The notes: a model not told the origin generated them from the sequence alone. Positions 47,154 to 56,284 are shown, counted from the stretch's first letter. The stretch: 64,000 nt of DNA from Microbacteriaceae bacterium VKM Ac-2855 (GCA_013204985.1 JABMLG010000008.1:124001-188000); one strand, 5' to 3'. Translations and numbers: made by a program.

Positions 47154-48602
47154 CTACTTCTTGTGCACCGTGTAGATGGCGCCGGTGGTGACGTCTTCTT
47201 CGAGGGCCTCCAACGTGCGGCCCCGGGTCTCGGGGACGGAGGTGTAGATGAAGATCAGCGTCACGATGCCGATCACCCCGAACAGGAGGAAGGACCCCGT
47301 GATACCGACGCCCGCGACGAGCGAGGGGAAGTACAGGCCGAGGAACGCGTTCGCGATCCACAAGCAGAACACCGAGATGCCGATCGCGAAACCGCGGATG
47401 AACAGCGGGAAGATCTCGGAGAGCATCACCCAGACGGCGATGTTCAGGAAGGTCTGCACCGAGCCGACGAAGAGCACGACGAGCAGCAGGATCACGTAGG
47501 GGCGGAACTCGTTGCCGGCGGGGAGGAGCGTTGCGGCGAGAGCGATGAGGAAGTGCATCGACGTCGTCAGGGAGAACCCGAGAAGAAGCGTCGTGCGGCG
47601 GTTCATGGTCTGCATGAGGCGGAGGGCGATGATGCCACCGATGACCGCGATGACCCCCGGGGCGACGTTCGCGATGAGGGCGCCCTGCTTGTCGAAGCCG
47701 GACTCCACGAGCACGGTCTGGCCGTAGTACATGATCGAGTTGATGCCGGTGAGCTGCTGGGCGACGCCCAACCCGATGCCGACCAGGACGATGCGCAGGA
47801 TCCACTTGTCCTTCAAGGCGCTCCACGAGCCGCGCTTGGCGGCCTGCTCCTCATCCGCGAGGTGCTTCACATCGGCCATCTCGGCCTCGGCGCGGTCGTT
47901 GGAGCGGACGGTCTTGAGTACCGCGAGGGCTTCGTCGTTGCGTCCCTTCGAGATCAGCCAGCGTGGCGACTCCGGGACGCGCAGCATCCCGACGAAGAGG
48001 GCGATCGCCGGAACGGCGGACACGGCCAGCATGATGCGCCACACGCCGCCCTCTTCGCTCCAGATGCTGCCGATGATGGCGTTGATCACGAAGGCGGCGA
48101 GCTGGCCGATGACGATCATCAGCTCGTTGCGGCCGGCGATCTTGCCTCGGATCTCGTAGGGCGCCATCTCGGCGAGGAAGACCGGGACGACACCGGAGGC
48201 GCCGCCCACCGCGAGTCCGAGCAGGATGCGTCCGAAGACCATCACCTCGAACGACGGGGCGAAGACGCAGGCGAGGGTGCCGAAGAAGAAGAGGAGGGCG
48301 AGCAGGATGATCGTCTTGCGCCGACCCCAGCCGTCGGACAGGCGACCGCCGAAGATCGCACCGAACGCGGCTCCGAAGAGGAGGGCGGATGTGACGACGC
48401 CTTCGGTGAAGGGGGTGAGACCCAGTTCCACCGTCATCGGGGCCAGCGCGCCGTTGATGACGCCGGTGTCGTAGCCGAAGAGCAGACCGCCGAAGGTGGC
48501 GATCAGTGCCACGACGCCGAGCCGCTTCATGTGGGGGCCAGGGGTCAGTGGAGGAAGAGGCACCGCACTGGCAGCGCCGGATGAGGGCTTCATCGTGGTC
48601 AT
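47154..48602 (-). CDS. iolT: MFS sugar porter, probable myo-inositol:H+ symporter
   Basis: 482 residues from ATG 48602 (GGAG upstream; frame opens at 48629). Twelve-helix sugar porter: GYDTGVINGAL, SDGWGRRK (motif A), PESPRWLISKGR after helix 6, QQLTGINSIMYYG in helix 7 and PETRGRTLEALE after helix 12. Closest in style to IolT/xylose permeases; assignment to inositol rests on its place among iol genes and on the shared operator. Confidence 0.9.
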   Translation of the reverse strand: MTTMKPSSGAASAVPLPPLTPGPHMKRLGVVALIATFGGLLFGYDTGVINGALAPMTVELGLTPFTEGVVTSALLFGAAFGAIFGGRLSDGWGRRKTIILLALLFFFGTLACVFAPSFEVMVFGRILLGLAVGGASGVVPVFLAEMAPYEIRGKIAGRNELMIVIGQLAAFVINAIIGSIWSEEGGVWRIMLAVSAVPAIALFVGMLRVPESPRWLISKGRNDEALAVLKTVRSNDRAEAEMADVKHLADEEQAAKRGSWSALKDKWILRIVLVGIGLGVAQQLTGINSIMYYGQTVLVESGFDKQGALIANVAPGVIAVIGGIIALRLMQTMNRRTTLLLGFSLTTSMHFLIALAATLLPAGNEFRPYVILLLVVLFVGSVQTFLNIAVWVMLSEIFPLFIRGFAIGISVFCLWIANAFLGLYFPSLVAGVGITGSFLLFGVIGIVTLIFIYTSVPETRGRTLEALEEDVTTGAIYTVHKK

Positions 48603-48630
48603 GGGAGGGACTCCTTCGTCGCCGAGCATA

Positions 48631-48649
48631 TGTTAAGACAATACAACTA
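48631..48649. promoter_or_regulatory. Operator upstream of iolT
   Basis: TGTTAAGACAATACAACTA; the site upstream of iolE-like (51569-51587) is identical but for one base. It contains the dyad TGT-N4-ACA. Confidence 0.65.
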
Positions 48650-48661
48650 TCAGGGGGGCTG

Positions 48662-49486
48662 TCAAGTGTTCCGATCCGGATCGGGCGAGCCGTGCCCCGT
48701 GAGGGTGGGGTCGTCGATCCGCCGCTGCTCCGTAGCGGGAGAGGTCTGCAGAAGGCCGGTCATGTCGAGGTCGGCCAGAGAGATGATGCGGGTGTGGATC
48801 AGCCGCACGCGGCTGGCGAGCCACGAGGTCCGCGAGATCTCCACCAGGCGACCAGTGAGGGCGGCGCGACTGACCGTCGTGACGACGATCAGCGGGATAT
48901 CGAGGAACGATCGCAGCGTCTGCGCCTCGCGGGAAGTGGTCATACCGACCTCCACGAGCCCGGACTCCTCGATCGTGATCGATCCGGATGCGGCGGCCGG
49001 CAGCCCGGTGTCGATCGAATACCACGACTCCGTGATGGCGATGGGGATGCCGTCGACCACCTGCATGTGCCGCCCGTAGGTCGATGGCTCATCGCTCCTC
49101 GCGCCATCGAACAGAGAGGTGATCTCGCGAGGGACCGACGCGTTCGGCCGAGTCTCGAGCAGCTCGGAGATCGCGCGGTGGCCGGTGCTGATGATCTGCT
49201 TGCGCCAGGGACGCCGGATGTCGATGTCGCAACGGACGTCCGGCCGATCCCGAACGAAGGTCCCCGCGCCCTGACGGATGACGAGGTAGCCGTCCGAGAC
49301 CAGCTCCCGCGTCGCGCGTCGCACGGTCGGGCGGCTCACCTCGTAGAACGCGATCAGCTCAGACTCCGACGGGATGCGCTCGCCCACGGCGAACTCGCCC
49401 GCCTCGACGCGGCGTCTCAGATCGCGGTGCACCTGGCCCCAGGCGGTGAGAGGCGAATCGTGCTCGATCACGAACTCAGACGGCAC
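48662..49486 (-). CDS. GntR-family (HutC-type) regulator, probable IolR
   Basis: 274 residues from GTG 49486, 11 bases after the iolG stop; the same VxxFVxEHDSxLTAWGQVHRDLRRR start occurs in the paralogue at 58991, which supports it. Winged helix AFYEVSRPTVRRATRELVSDGYLVIRQGAGTFV split as usual, then UTRA domain (GRHMQVVDGIPIAITESWYS; RSFLDIPLIVVTT). Third gene of the iolE-iolG-gntR unit, so it likely binds the TGT-N4-ACA dyads and responds to an inositol catabolite. Confidence 0.88.
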   Translation of the reverse strand: MPSEFVIEHDSPLTAWGQVHRDLRRRVEAGEFAVGERIPSESELIAFYEVSRPTVRRATRELVSDGYLVIRQGAGTFVRDRPDVRCDIDIRRPWRKQIISTGHRAISELLETRPNASVPREITSLFDGARSDEPSTYGRHMQVVDGIPIAITESWYSIDTGLPAAASGSITIEESGLVEVGMTTSREAQTLRSFLDIPLIVVTTVSRAALTGRLVEISRTSWLASRVRLIHTRIISLADLDMTGLLQTSPATEQRRIDDPTLTGHGSPDPDRNT

Positions 49487-49497
49487 GGGGCACGGGC

Positions 49498-50514
49498 TCA
49501 GGCGTAGAAGTCGGGCTTGTCGATGTACTCGATCGACTCGAGGGTCCCGTTGGCGATGGCCCTCACTCCGGCTTCCGCCGCGACGGTGGCGATGTAGCCC
49601 TCCCACGCGGAGGGACCGCCGATGCGACCGGCGAGCGCACCGTCGACCCACGACTGGAACTCCGCGTCGTACGCGGCCCCGAAGCGCTCCTTGAAGCTCG
49701 GCGTCTCCGCCTGGGACACGTGTCCGTCGAAGCGCTGCACGATGCCGCGGGTGGCGCCGATGTTGGCGATGCCCTGCTCGAACACGGCCTCGGTCGTGAC
49801 CTGGTAGCCGAAGCGCACGTTCACGTTCATCTCGACGTCCGCGAGGACGCCCGACTCCGTATACAGCAGCGCCAGGATCGGGTCGTTGAAACCGGCCGCG
49901 TTCAACGAGTTGCGCTTCAGGTTCTTGACCTCGATGCCCACGATCTTCTCATCGGTCAGGAAGTTCACGATGTCGATCTCGTGCACCACCGAATCCGAGA
50001 TCAGCATGAAGTCCTTGTAAGTGTCGGGCACGGCCGCGTTCCGGTGCCGGTGGTGCGTGCCCAGCAGCGCACCCAACGATCCGCTCCGGATCAGCTGCTG
50101 CAACTGGATGTACTCGTCGTCGAATCGGCGCATGAAGCCGACCTGGATGTAGGGCCGGTCCAGCTTCTGCTCGGCCTCGAGGACCTCCAGTGCCTCGTCC
50201 GACGCCTCGGTCAGCGGCTTCTCGCACAGGATCGCCAGCTTCGCCTCCAGCGCCGGCAGCAGTACGGGCACGTGGTACGGGCCGGGGGTGGCGATGACGA
50301 CGGCGTCGATGAGGTCGCCGTCGATCGCCTCCTGGATCGTGCCGACGGCCACGGAACCGGGAGCCAGGGCGGCTGCCGCGTTGGCGCGCTCCTCGAACGG
50401 TTCCACGATCGCCGTCACGGTGGCGTTGGAGATCTTCTGGGTGATGCGGCGGATGTGGTCCGCGCCCATCATGCCGGCGCCGACGACGGCGACGCGGAGG
50501 TTCTGTGCGGTCAT
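49498..50514 (-). CDS. iolG: Inositol 2-dehydrogenase
   Basis: 338 residues from ATG 50514 (AAGGAG 11 bases upstream). Oxidises myo-inositol to 2-keto-inositol with NAD. VAVVGAGMMGADHIRRI Rossmann start, CEKPL with the catalytic Lys near 95, RRFDDEY, and the DSVVHEIDIVNFL segment carrying Asp and His of the active site (D-x3-H). Length and motifs match IolG rather than generic Gfo/Idh. Confidence 0.92.
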   Translation of the reverse strand: MTAQNLRVAVVGAGMMGADHIRRITQKISNATVTAIVEPFEERANAAAALAPGSVAVGTIQEAIDGDLIDAVVIATPGPYHVPVLLPALEAKLAILCEKPLTEASDEALEVLEAEQKLDRPYIQVGFMRRFDDEYIQLQQLIRSGSLGALLGTHHRHRNAAVPDTYKDFMLISDSVVHEIDIVNFLTDEKIVGIEVKNLKRNSLNAAGFNDPILALLYTESGVLADVEMNVNVRFGYQVTTEAVFEQGIANIGATRGIVQRFDGHVSQAETPSFKERFGAAYDAEFQSWVDGALAGRIGGPSAWEGYIATVAAEAGVRAIANGTLESIEYIDKPDFYA

Positions 50515-50599
50515 GTGGTTCTTTCTCCTTCGAAAGTTCGGGATGCAGTGGGTCGTCACTCATCCCGCGGTCGGCTGGACGAGGTGACGACTCGGGCGA

Positions 50600-51538
50600 T
50601 CAGTTGACGCGTGCTGCCCTGGTGCAGCTGAAGATGTGCTTGAACGTGCGGTCCGCGATCGGGCCCGGCAGGTCGATGTCGGTGCCGTACATGTCCTGCT
50701 CCACGATCGCGAAGATGCTCGGGTCGATCGCGGCGACCGCCTCGATGATCGGCGCGAATTCCGGGATGCCGCCGGGCGGCTCCGTCATCACGCCCTGGGT
50801 GACGGCGGTCGCGAAGGGGGTGTCGTTCGCCAGCGCGGCGGCGAGGATGGTCGGCTCGACCTGCTTGAGATGCAGGTAGCCGATCCGCTCGGGATACGCG
50901 TGGATCAGCTTCAGGTTGTCGCCGCCGTAGTAGGCGAAGTGACCGGTGTCGAGGCACAGGTTCGTGAACTCGGCGCTGGTTTCGCGGAGGAAACGCTCGG
51001 TCTCGGCGTACGTGCCGACATGGCTGTCCGCGTGCGTGTGGAACTGCTGCTTCATGCCGAACTCCTCCAGCAGCGCCTTGCCCAGCTGGTCGTGGCCGCG
51101 CCCGAGCTTCGTCCACTGAGCGTCGGTCAAGGTGCGCGCTTCGAGTACTTCCTCGGTCGCATCCGAACGCCAGAGGTCCGGGATCACGACGAGGTGCTCC
51201 GCGCCCAGTTTCGAGGCGAGCCCGGCCACGTCCAGCGCCTGGTCCCACGCCCGCTTCCACTGGTCGTCGCCCTTGTGGAAGCCGGTGAACACGGTGCCGG
51301 CCGAGAGCTTCAGGCCGCGCGAACCCAGCTCGTCCTGAAGCTGGTTCGGATCGGTGGGAAGGTAGCCGTACGGCCCGAGCTCGATCCATTCGTAGCCTGC
51401 CGCGACGACCTCGTCGAGGAAGCGCTGCCAGGGGATCTGGCCGGGATCGTTCGGGAACCAGACTCCCCAGGAGTCGGGGGCGGTACCGATCCGCAGAGAC
51501 TGCTCGGCGGTTTCAGCGGGCTGCTCGGTGATGCTCAT
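50600..51538 (-). CDS. iolE: Inosose dehydratase-like TIM barrel (IolE role)
   Basis: 312 residues from ATG 51538. AP-endonuclease-2 fold: LRIGTAPDSWGVWFPNDP start, EWIELGPYGYLP, HTHADSHVGTY, CLDTGHFAYYGGDN and IVEQDMYGTD, with the His/Asp/Glu metal set expected. Dehydrates 2-keto-myo-inositol to the diketo compound used by IolD. It is the only candidate for that step in the window. First gene of the unit, 85 bases upstream of iolG. Confidence 0.82.
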   Translation of the reverse strand: MSITEQPAETAEQSLRIGTAPDSWGVWFPNDPGQIPWQRFLDEVVAAGYEWIELGPYGYLPTDPNQLQDELGSRGLKLSAGTVFTGFHKGDDQWKRAWDQALDVAGLASKLGAEHLVVIPDLWRSDATEEVLEARTLTDAQWTKLGRGHDQLGKALLEEFGMKQQFHTHADSHVGTYAETERFLRETSAEFTNLCLDTGHFAYYGGDNLKLIHAYPERIGYLHLKQVEPTILAAALANDTPFATAVTQGVMTEPPGGIPEFAPIIEAVAAIDPSIFAIVEQDMYGTDIDLPGPIADRTFKHIFSCTRAARVN

Positions 51539-51568
51539 GGAACGACTCTGTCCTTCGGTAGATAGCTT

Positions 51569-51587
51569 TGTTACGACAATACAACTA
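51569..51587. promoter_or_regulatory. Operator upstream of iolE-iolG-gntR
   Basis: TGTTACGACAATACAACTA, one mismatch from 48631-48649. It begins 31 bases before the iolE ATG. Confidence 0.65.
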
Positions 51588-51599
51588 ATTGGGGCCTCG

Positions 51600-52646
51600 T
51601 CAAGCCTGCTCATCGGAGTCGACGGCGACGGTGCGCCGCTCCGTCGCGCTCCGGCGTGCCGCGTCGAGGACCTCGAGCGTGTGGACCGCCGCGGCGGCCG
51701 GAACCGGCTCCGGTCCGACTCCCGCCACCGCGTCGACGAACAGCCGGTAGAAGTCGCCGTGGTCGCCCTTCTCCGACGGGATGGCCTCGGGGCCGTCCGC
51801 GGTACGCAGGACACCCCAGTGCTCCTCGTCGTCGAAACCCCACCCCTCCGGATCGTCGATCGGCCGCTTGCCCGCGAAGATCGCCTGCGCCTGCACATCG
51901 GTACCCGACGCGACGTAGCTGCCCAGGCTGCCGTACACGCGGAACTCGCGCTGCTCGAAGTGGTTCAACTTCGTCGAACTGACGTAGGAGGTGGCGCCGC
52001 CCACGTGATCGAGGACGGCGACGAAACCCGCGTCCGTCCGCTCCGCAGGATCCGCGTCGTCGGTCCAGTCGAGGTGGCAGGTGACGCGGTCGACGCGGCC
52101 GAGCAGCAGGATCATCTGGTCGACGAGGTGGCTGCCGAGGTCGCGCAGGACTCCACCGGCGGGGCCACGCAGCAGGCCGCGGGCGTCATCGAGATCGAAG
52201 CGCGAATGCACCCGCCAGATCTCGCCGAGACGCCCGGAGCCGATCACGGCGGCCACGGTGCGGATGTCCGCATCCCAGCGCCGGTTGTGGAAGACGTTGA
52301 GGATGACACCGGCCTCGGCCGCCGCGGCGACGAGTTCGCGGCCGACGTCCGCGTTCGGCGCGAAGGGCTTGTCGGCGACCACGTGCACGCCGGCGGCGAT
52401 CGCTTCGAGCACGAGCTCGCGGCGGGTCTCGGGCGGAGTCGAGATGGTGACGGCGTCGACCCCGGCTGCCAGCAGCTCGGCGAGACTGGCGAAGACGGGC
52501 ACGCCCGGCAGATCCCCGGCGATCTCCGCCTTCTTCGCGGCCGAACGAGCGACGACCCCGACGATCTCGATCGCGGGATTCGCAACGAGGAAAGGCGCAT
52601 GGAAGTACTTGCCGCCCACGCCGTATCCGACCAGACCGAGCCTCAC
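51600..52646 (-). CDS. Gfo/Idh/MocA oxidoreductase, IolW/YvaA-like (inositol dehydrogenase type)
   Basis: 348 residues from GTG 52646, which overlaps the flavodoxin stop (GTGA), so translation is coupled. The N-terminus LGLVGYGVGGKYFHAPFL has the GYGxxGxxFHxPxL pattern of the NADP-dependent scyllo-inositol dehydrogenase IolW/YvaA and YdgJ, distinct from IolG. DKPFAPNADV carries the catalytic Lys, GGVLRDLGSHLVDQM the Asp/His. Sharing an operon with P450 redox partners, it may oxidise an inositol isomer released by the P450. Substrate is inference. Confidence 0.85.
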   Translation of the reverse strand: MRLGLVGYGVGGKYFHAPFLVANPAIEIVGVVARSAAKKAEIAGDLPGVPVFASLAELLAAGVDAVTISTPPETRRELVLEAIAAGVHVVADKPFAPNADVGRELVAAAAEAGVILNVFHNRRWDADIRTVAAVIGSGRLGEIWRVHSRFDLDDARGLLRGPAGGVLRDLGSHLVDQMILLLGRVDRVTCHLDWTDDADPAERTDAGFVAVLDHVGGATSYVSSTKLNHFEQREFRVYGSLGSYVASGTDVQAQAIFAGKRPIDDPEGWGFDDEEHWGVLRTADGPEAIPSEKGDHGDFYRLFVDAVAGVGPEPVPAAAAVHTLEVLDAARRSATERRTVAVDSDEQA

Positions 52647-53089
52647 GCCGCGACCCGCCCGGCGACGAGTTCGCGAACCCACTCGATCGCGGTGTCGTTC
52701 GGCAGCGAGCCGTCGCTCGCGTCGTGTCGTCCGTACACGCCGACGCGATGGGCGCCGAGCTCGGTGAGCTTCTCGTCGATGATCTCGCTGCCGTGGCTGT
52801 ACGTCTCGTAACTGGAATCGCCGAGTCCGAACACGGCGTAGGTGACGTCGGCGAGATCGGGCGTCTCGGCCTGCAGCGCTGCGTAGAACGGACGGGCGCC
52901 GGTCGGGAGCTCGCCGTCGCCGTGGGTGGAGCAGACGATGATGTAGAAGTCGTCGGCGGAGAGCGCGTCGAGTTCGAAGTCGGTCATGTCCTCGACTCTC
53001 ACCTCGCCCGCGATCTCGGCTTCGAGGTCTTCGGCGACCATTTCGGCGTTCCCGGATTCGGTGCCGAAGAGAATGACGGTGCGGCTCAT
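52643..53089 (-). CDS. Flavodoxin (P450 redox partner type)
   Basis: 148 residues, AAGGA before ATG. FMN-binding motifs are all present: phosphate loop FGTESGNAEMVAEDL, STHGDGELPTGARPFY, and FGLGDSSYETYSHG. Single-domain flavodoxin of the type fused in P450 reductases. ATG overlaps the upstream reductase stop (ATGA) and its stop overlaps the next start. A flavodoxin in place of ferredoxin recalls the cindoxin system of P450cin. Electron carrier from the reductase (53086-54321) to the divergent P450. Confidence 0.92.
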   Translation of the reverse strand: MSRTVILFGTESGNAEMVAEDLEAEIAGEVRVEDMTDFELDALSADDFYIIVCSTHGDGELPTGARPFYAALQAETPDLADVTYAVFGLGDSSYETYSHGSEIIDEKLTELGAHRVGVYGRHDASDGSLPNDTAIEWVRELVAGRVAA

Positions 53090-54321
53090 GACAGTTCCTT
53101 CGTGGTGATGAGGTCGTGGAGGGTGGTGGGGTCGGAGTCGACCGGGTCCGAAGACGCGTCGACGGCGATGTCGGCGGCGATGTCGGCGACCGCGGCGTAA
53201 CCGGGTTTGCCGAGGACGAGGGCACCGGAGTCGACGGCGGCGGCGATCACATCCGCCACCATGCGCGCATCCGCTCGGTTCTCGGGGATCGTTCCGCGTG
53301 GTCCGCGGCGGAGCCAGCCGACGCAGTAGAGGCCATCGTCGAGGTAGCCGGTGGTCAGGTCGGCGGTGGCCGACTCGTGGTCGCCGCGGCGGACGGGTGC
53401 CGTCGCCGCCTCGGCGAAACCGATGGCCGTACAGATGGAGTCCGACTCCAGCGTGAGCATCTCGTCGCCGCCGTAAGCCGCGCGGAAGGTGATCCCGGTG
53501 ACCGAGTCCGTTCCGAGAACCGCCTCCGGCGACCAGCCGAAGTGGAAGTGCACCGTGCGGCTCGCAGACACGGGCGATCCGGCGACCAGGCTCGCGACGG
53601 CGTCGCGGCGGGCGCCGGCGCTCGGTTCTGGCTCCGGAGCATCCGCGTCCTCGCCCAGGCCGTCCACTCGGAAACGGACGTCGGGGATGCGGCCGAGTTC
53701 GCGAACCATCGCCGTGTCGAACTTGGCCAGCAGCGGCATCGAACGGCCCACGATATCGATGTGGGTGACGGGTCGGATCGCGTCGACCACGGCCGGATCG
53801 ATCTCGAGTGCGGTCAACGTCTCCGGGTCGGTGAGGAAGAGGCGGAGGATGTCGATCGACACGTTGCCGTGGCCGACGATGACGACGCGCTCCCCGAGCA
53901 CCAGACCGTCGGCGCTCTCGTCGGGATGCCCGTTGATCAGGCGGGTGAGGCGGCCGGACCCGTAGACCTGCGGCAGGTCGGCGCCGGGGCCGGTGAGCGG
54001 TCGATCGGCGTACAGGCCGGTGGCGAGCACCACGATGTCGAAGGCCGCGCGGATCCGCTCGAGCGTGAGGCCGGTGCCGGTGCCGATCTCGGTTCCGCCG
54101 ACGAAGCGCACGCCGTCGCGCTCGAACAGCCGATCGAATTGACGCGCGACGGCCTTCGTTCCGTGATGGTCGGGGGCGACACCGTAGCGGACCAGCCCGT
54201 ACGGGAGAGTCAGCCGGTCGAAGACGGTGATCTCCGCGTCGCGCCAGCGCTTGCGAAGGAATTGAGCGGTGTAGCACCCGGATGGTCCGCTGCCGATCAC
54301 GGCGATGGTCGGCATTGGCAT
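53086..54321 (-). CDS. Ferredoxin/flavodoxin-NADP reductase (adrenodoxin reductase family)
   Basis: 411 residues from ATG 54321 (AGGAG upstream). FAD site AVIGSGPSGCYTAQFLRK at the N-terminus, LPYGLVRYGVAPDHHGTK typical of FprA/adrenodoxin reductases, then the NADP site VVIVGHGNVSIDILRL and the C-terminal YCVGWLRRGPRGTIPENRADA. Moves electrons from NADPH to the flavodoxin. First gene of the minus-strand unit; divergent from P450 across a 347-base regulatory gap. Confidence 0.93.
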   Translation of the reverse strand: MPMPTIAVIGSGPSGCYTAQFLRKRWRDAEITVFDRLTLPYGLVRYGVAPDHHGTKAVARQFDRLFERDGVRFVGGTEIGTGTGLTLERIRAAFDIVVLATGLYADRPLTGPGADLPQVYGSGRLTRLINGHPDESADGLVLGERVVIVGHGNVSIDILRLFLTDPETLTALEIDPAVVDAIRPVTHIDIVGRSMPLLAKFDTAMVRELGRIPDVRFRVDGLGEDADAPEPEPSAGARRDAVASLVAGSPVSASRTVHFHFGWSPEAVLGTDSVTGITFRAAYGGDEMLTLESDSICTAIGFAEAATAPVRRGDHESATADLTTGYLDDGLYCVGWLRRGPRGTIPENRADARMVADVIAAAVDSGALVLGKPGYAAVADIAADIAVDASSDPVDSDPTTLHDLITTKELS

Positions 54322-54427
54322 GTCGCTGCTCCTCTGCAGGTCGGACGGGGTGTGCAAGCGAGCTCTCAGACGGACTCGCGGCGCCGACGCTACCACGCTG
54401 TAACGAGCCTGATAAGTGATTCCGATC

Positions 54428-54544
54428 ACAATCTTGTGCGCATTCCGGAATTGGTCATGGAGTTGATACCAATGCCGCTCCAATGGTCTTGATCTCAATG
54501 CGATTCGGTCTGATCGCACGAAGAATAAGTCTTGTCGATAAGAC
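54428..54544. promoter_or_regulatory. Cluster of dyads in the divergent reductase/P450 control region
   Basis: The 347-base AT-richer gap (54322-54668) holds CACAATCTTGTG (54428-54439), ATTGGT-N12-ACCAAT (54451-54474), TGCGAT-N8-ATCGCA (54499-54518) and GTCTT-N6-AAGAC (54529-54544). The second recurs before the ABC importer (59782-59805). No clear promoter hexamers assigned. Confidence 0.6.
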
Positions 54545-54668
54545 CTTTCGGCGCCTCGGAACAGCAGATATCTCGGGCGTCTTGTCATTTCGTTTATCGG
54601 TGGCATACGATTCCCAGCACCGCACGACTTATTCCGGATTCCGCGGTTCTCTTGAAAGGAAAACAACG

Positions 54669-56186
54669 ATGTCCATCCTTGAATCCGCGACCGATTCACC
54701 ACTCGCTCGCCCCGGCGGCTGCCCCTTTCCGCACGAGCAGCTCCGTGCGCGGATCGGCGAGGAGGCGTACTCATCGATGCTGGCGGCACACGCAGCGACG
54801 CAGGCCGAACCGACCACGCACACCGCCGCTCGAGAATCGACCGACACCGCGTCGACCGAGCCGGTGACATCGGCCACCCAGACGCAGACTCCCGAGTTCG
54901 CGGCCGACGAGCCCAAGCCCGCCCCGCCGGCCGACCTCACCGTCTACTACGACCCGTTGTCGTACGCCGTGTACGACCATCCGTACGACACGTATAAGAG
55001 ACTGCGAGACGCGGCACCGGTGTACTACAACCCGGATCGCGAGCTCTACGTCGTCTCGCGCTACGCGGATGTGCGAGCAGGCCTCGCCAACCATGAGCAG
55101 TTGTTGAACGGGCTCGGCAACGACATGGACGGCACGCACGACTCCTACGGCGAGGGGATCCTCGTTGCGCAGGACCCGCCGCGGCACACCAACCTCCGCC
55201 AGGCGGTGCGCCGCACCTTCGCCGCCCGCGAGATCCTGGCGCGTGAAGACGGCACCCGCGCCTTCGCGCAGAAGCTCCTCGCCGACATGTACGCCACGGG
55301 CAGCGGCGACTTCGCCAGCGACTTCGCGTTGCCGATGTCGATCGGGATGGGCATCTCGCTCATCGGTTCGCCCGCCGAAGACAACGAGGTGATCGTCGAG
55401 CACCTGTGGCGGGCGATGGCGCGTACCGTCGGCAGGTTCGGCATTCCGGACGACGCCGCGGTGGCCAACCAGGAGACGGAGGAGCTGCTCGCGATGCGCT
55501 TCGCCGCCCGCCGGGCCGAGATCGAGGCGGGGGCGGACACCTCGACATCCGACGCCTACACGCAGATCCTCCTCGCCTCGCAGAAGGGCAAGGTGTTCCC
55601 CTCGGAGCAGGACGGCCTCGCCCACCTGGTGCTCTCCGCCGCGAGCGACGCCCCGGCCGCACTACTGACGAATATCGTCTACGTGCTCGACAAGTTCCCC
55701 AAGCTGTGGACGTTCCTGCGAGAGAACCCGGACCGCATTAAGGACTTCGTCGAGGAGACGCTCCGCTACGAGACGCCCGGACAGAACCTCACCCGGCAGA
55801 CCACGGAGGAGATCGAGATCAGCGGAGTGACCATCCCTGCCGACCGCCGCGTGATGTTCCTGCAGGGATCGGCGAACCGCGACGAGCGCGTCTACGCGAA
55901 TCCGGACGTCTTCGACATCGACCGCGAGTTCACACCGAAGAACCGCAGCATGTCGTTCGGTGAGGGGATCCACGCTTGCATGGGCGCGCCCTTCGCGCGG
56001 CTGGCGGCGAAGATCACCGTCGAGGAACTTCTGAAGGGACCCGACCTGAAGATCGTCGGCTCGCCCGAGCGGTGGATCAAGCAGATGGTGCGCGGCTTCT
56101 CCAAGCTGCCCGTCGAGTTCCGAGAGCCCGGCGCGCCCGTGCCGCACCAGCACTTCACCCTGGCCAAGCTGCACGGTCAGCACTGA
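54669..56186 (+). CDS. Cytochrome P450 with N-terminal extension and altered I-helix
   Basis: 505 residues from ATG 54669 (AAAGGA nine bases upstream). Haem motif FGEGIHACMG with the thiolate Cys at about 437; ExxR as EETLRYETPG near 360. The I-helix reads SAASDAPAAL (~323-332), so the usual acid-Thr pair is Asp-Ala: the Thr is missing. Residues 1-90 are extra: a short GGCPFPHEQLRARIG start and a Thr/Ala/Glu/Pro linker before the normal YYDPLSYAVYDHPYDTYKRLRD start. Soluble, class with flavodoxin and reductase divergently encoded. Hydroxylation or oxidative demethylation of a small polar substrate is plausible from context. Confidence 0.93.
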   Translation: MSILESATDSPLARPGGCPFPHEQLRARIGEEAYSSMLAAHAATQAEPTTHTAARESTDTASTEPVTSATQTQTPEFAADEPKPAPPADLTVYYDPLSYAVYDHPYDTYKRLRDAAPVYYNPDRELYVVSRYADVRAGLANHEQLLNGLGNDMDGTHDSYGEGILVAQDPPRHTNLRQAVRRTFAAREILAREDGTRAFAQKLLADMYATGSGDFASDFALPMSIGMGISLIGSPAEDNEVIVEHLWRAMARTVGRFGIPDDAAVANQETEELLAMRFAARRAEIEAGADTSTSDAYTQILLASQKGKVFPSEQDGLAHLVLSAASDAPAALLTNIVYVLDKFPKLWTFLRENPDRIKDFVEETLRYETPGQNLTRQTTEEIEISGVTIPADRRVMFLQGSANRDERVYANPDVFDIDREFTPKNRSMSFGEGIHACMGAPFARLAAKITVEELLKGPDLKIVGSPERWIKQMVRGFSKLPVEFREPGAPVPHQHFTLAKLHGQH

Positions 56187-56236
56187 CTGCGCGGCGAGCA
56201 CTGACTGCGCGGTCAGCGCTGACCGCACGGCGAGCA
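56183..56236 (+). repeat. Three 18-base repeats with an internal perfect palindrome
   Basis: Units at 56183, 56201 and 56219 share CTGACTGCGCGG or CTGACCGCACGG. The junction GCGGTCAGCGCTGACCGC (56209-56226) is an 18-base perfect palindrome. The first unit holds the P450 stop codon. Could form a hairpin between P450 and the aldo/keto reductase gene. Confidence 0.75.
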
Positions 56237-56284
56237 TTGCCCGCTTCCGACACCACGTTCACATTCACCGAGAGGTAACACCAC

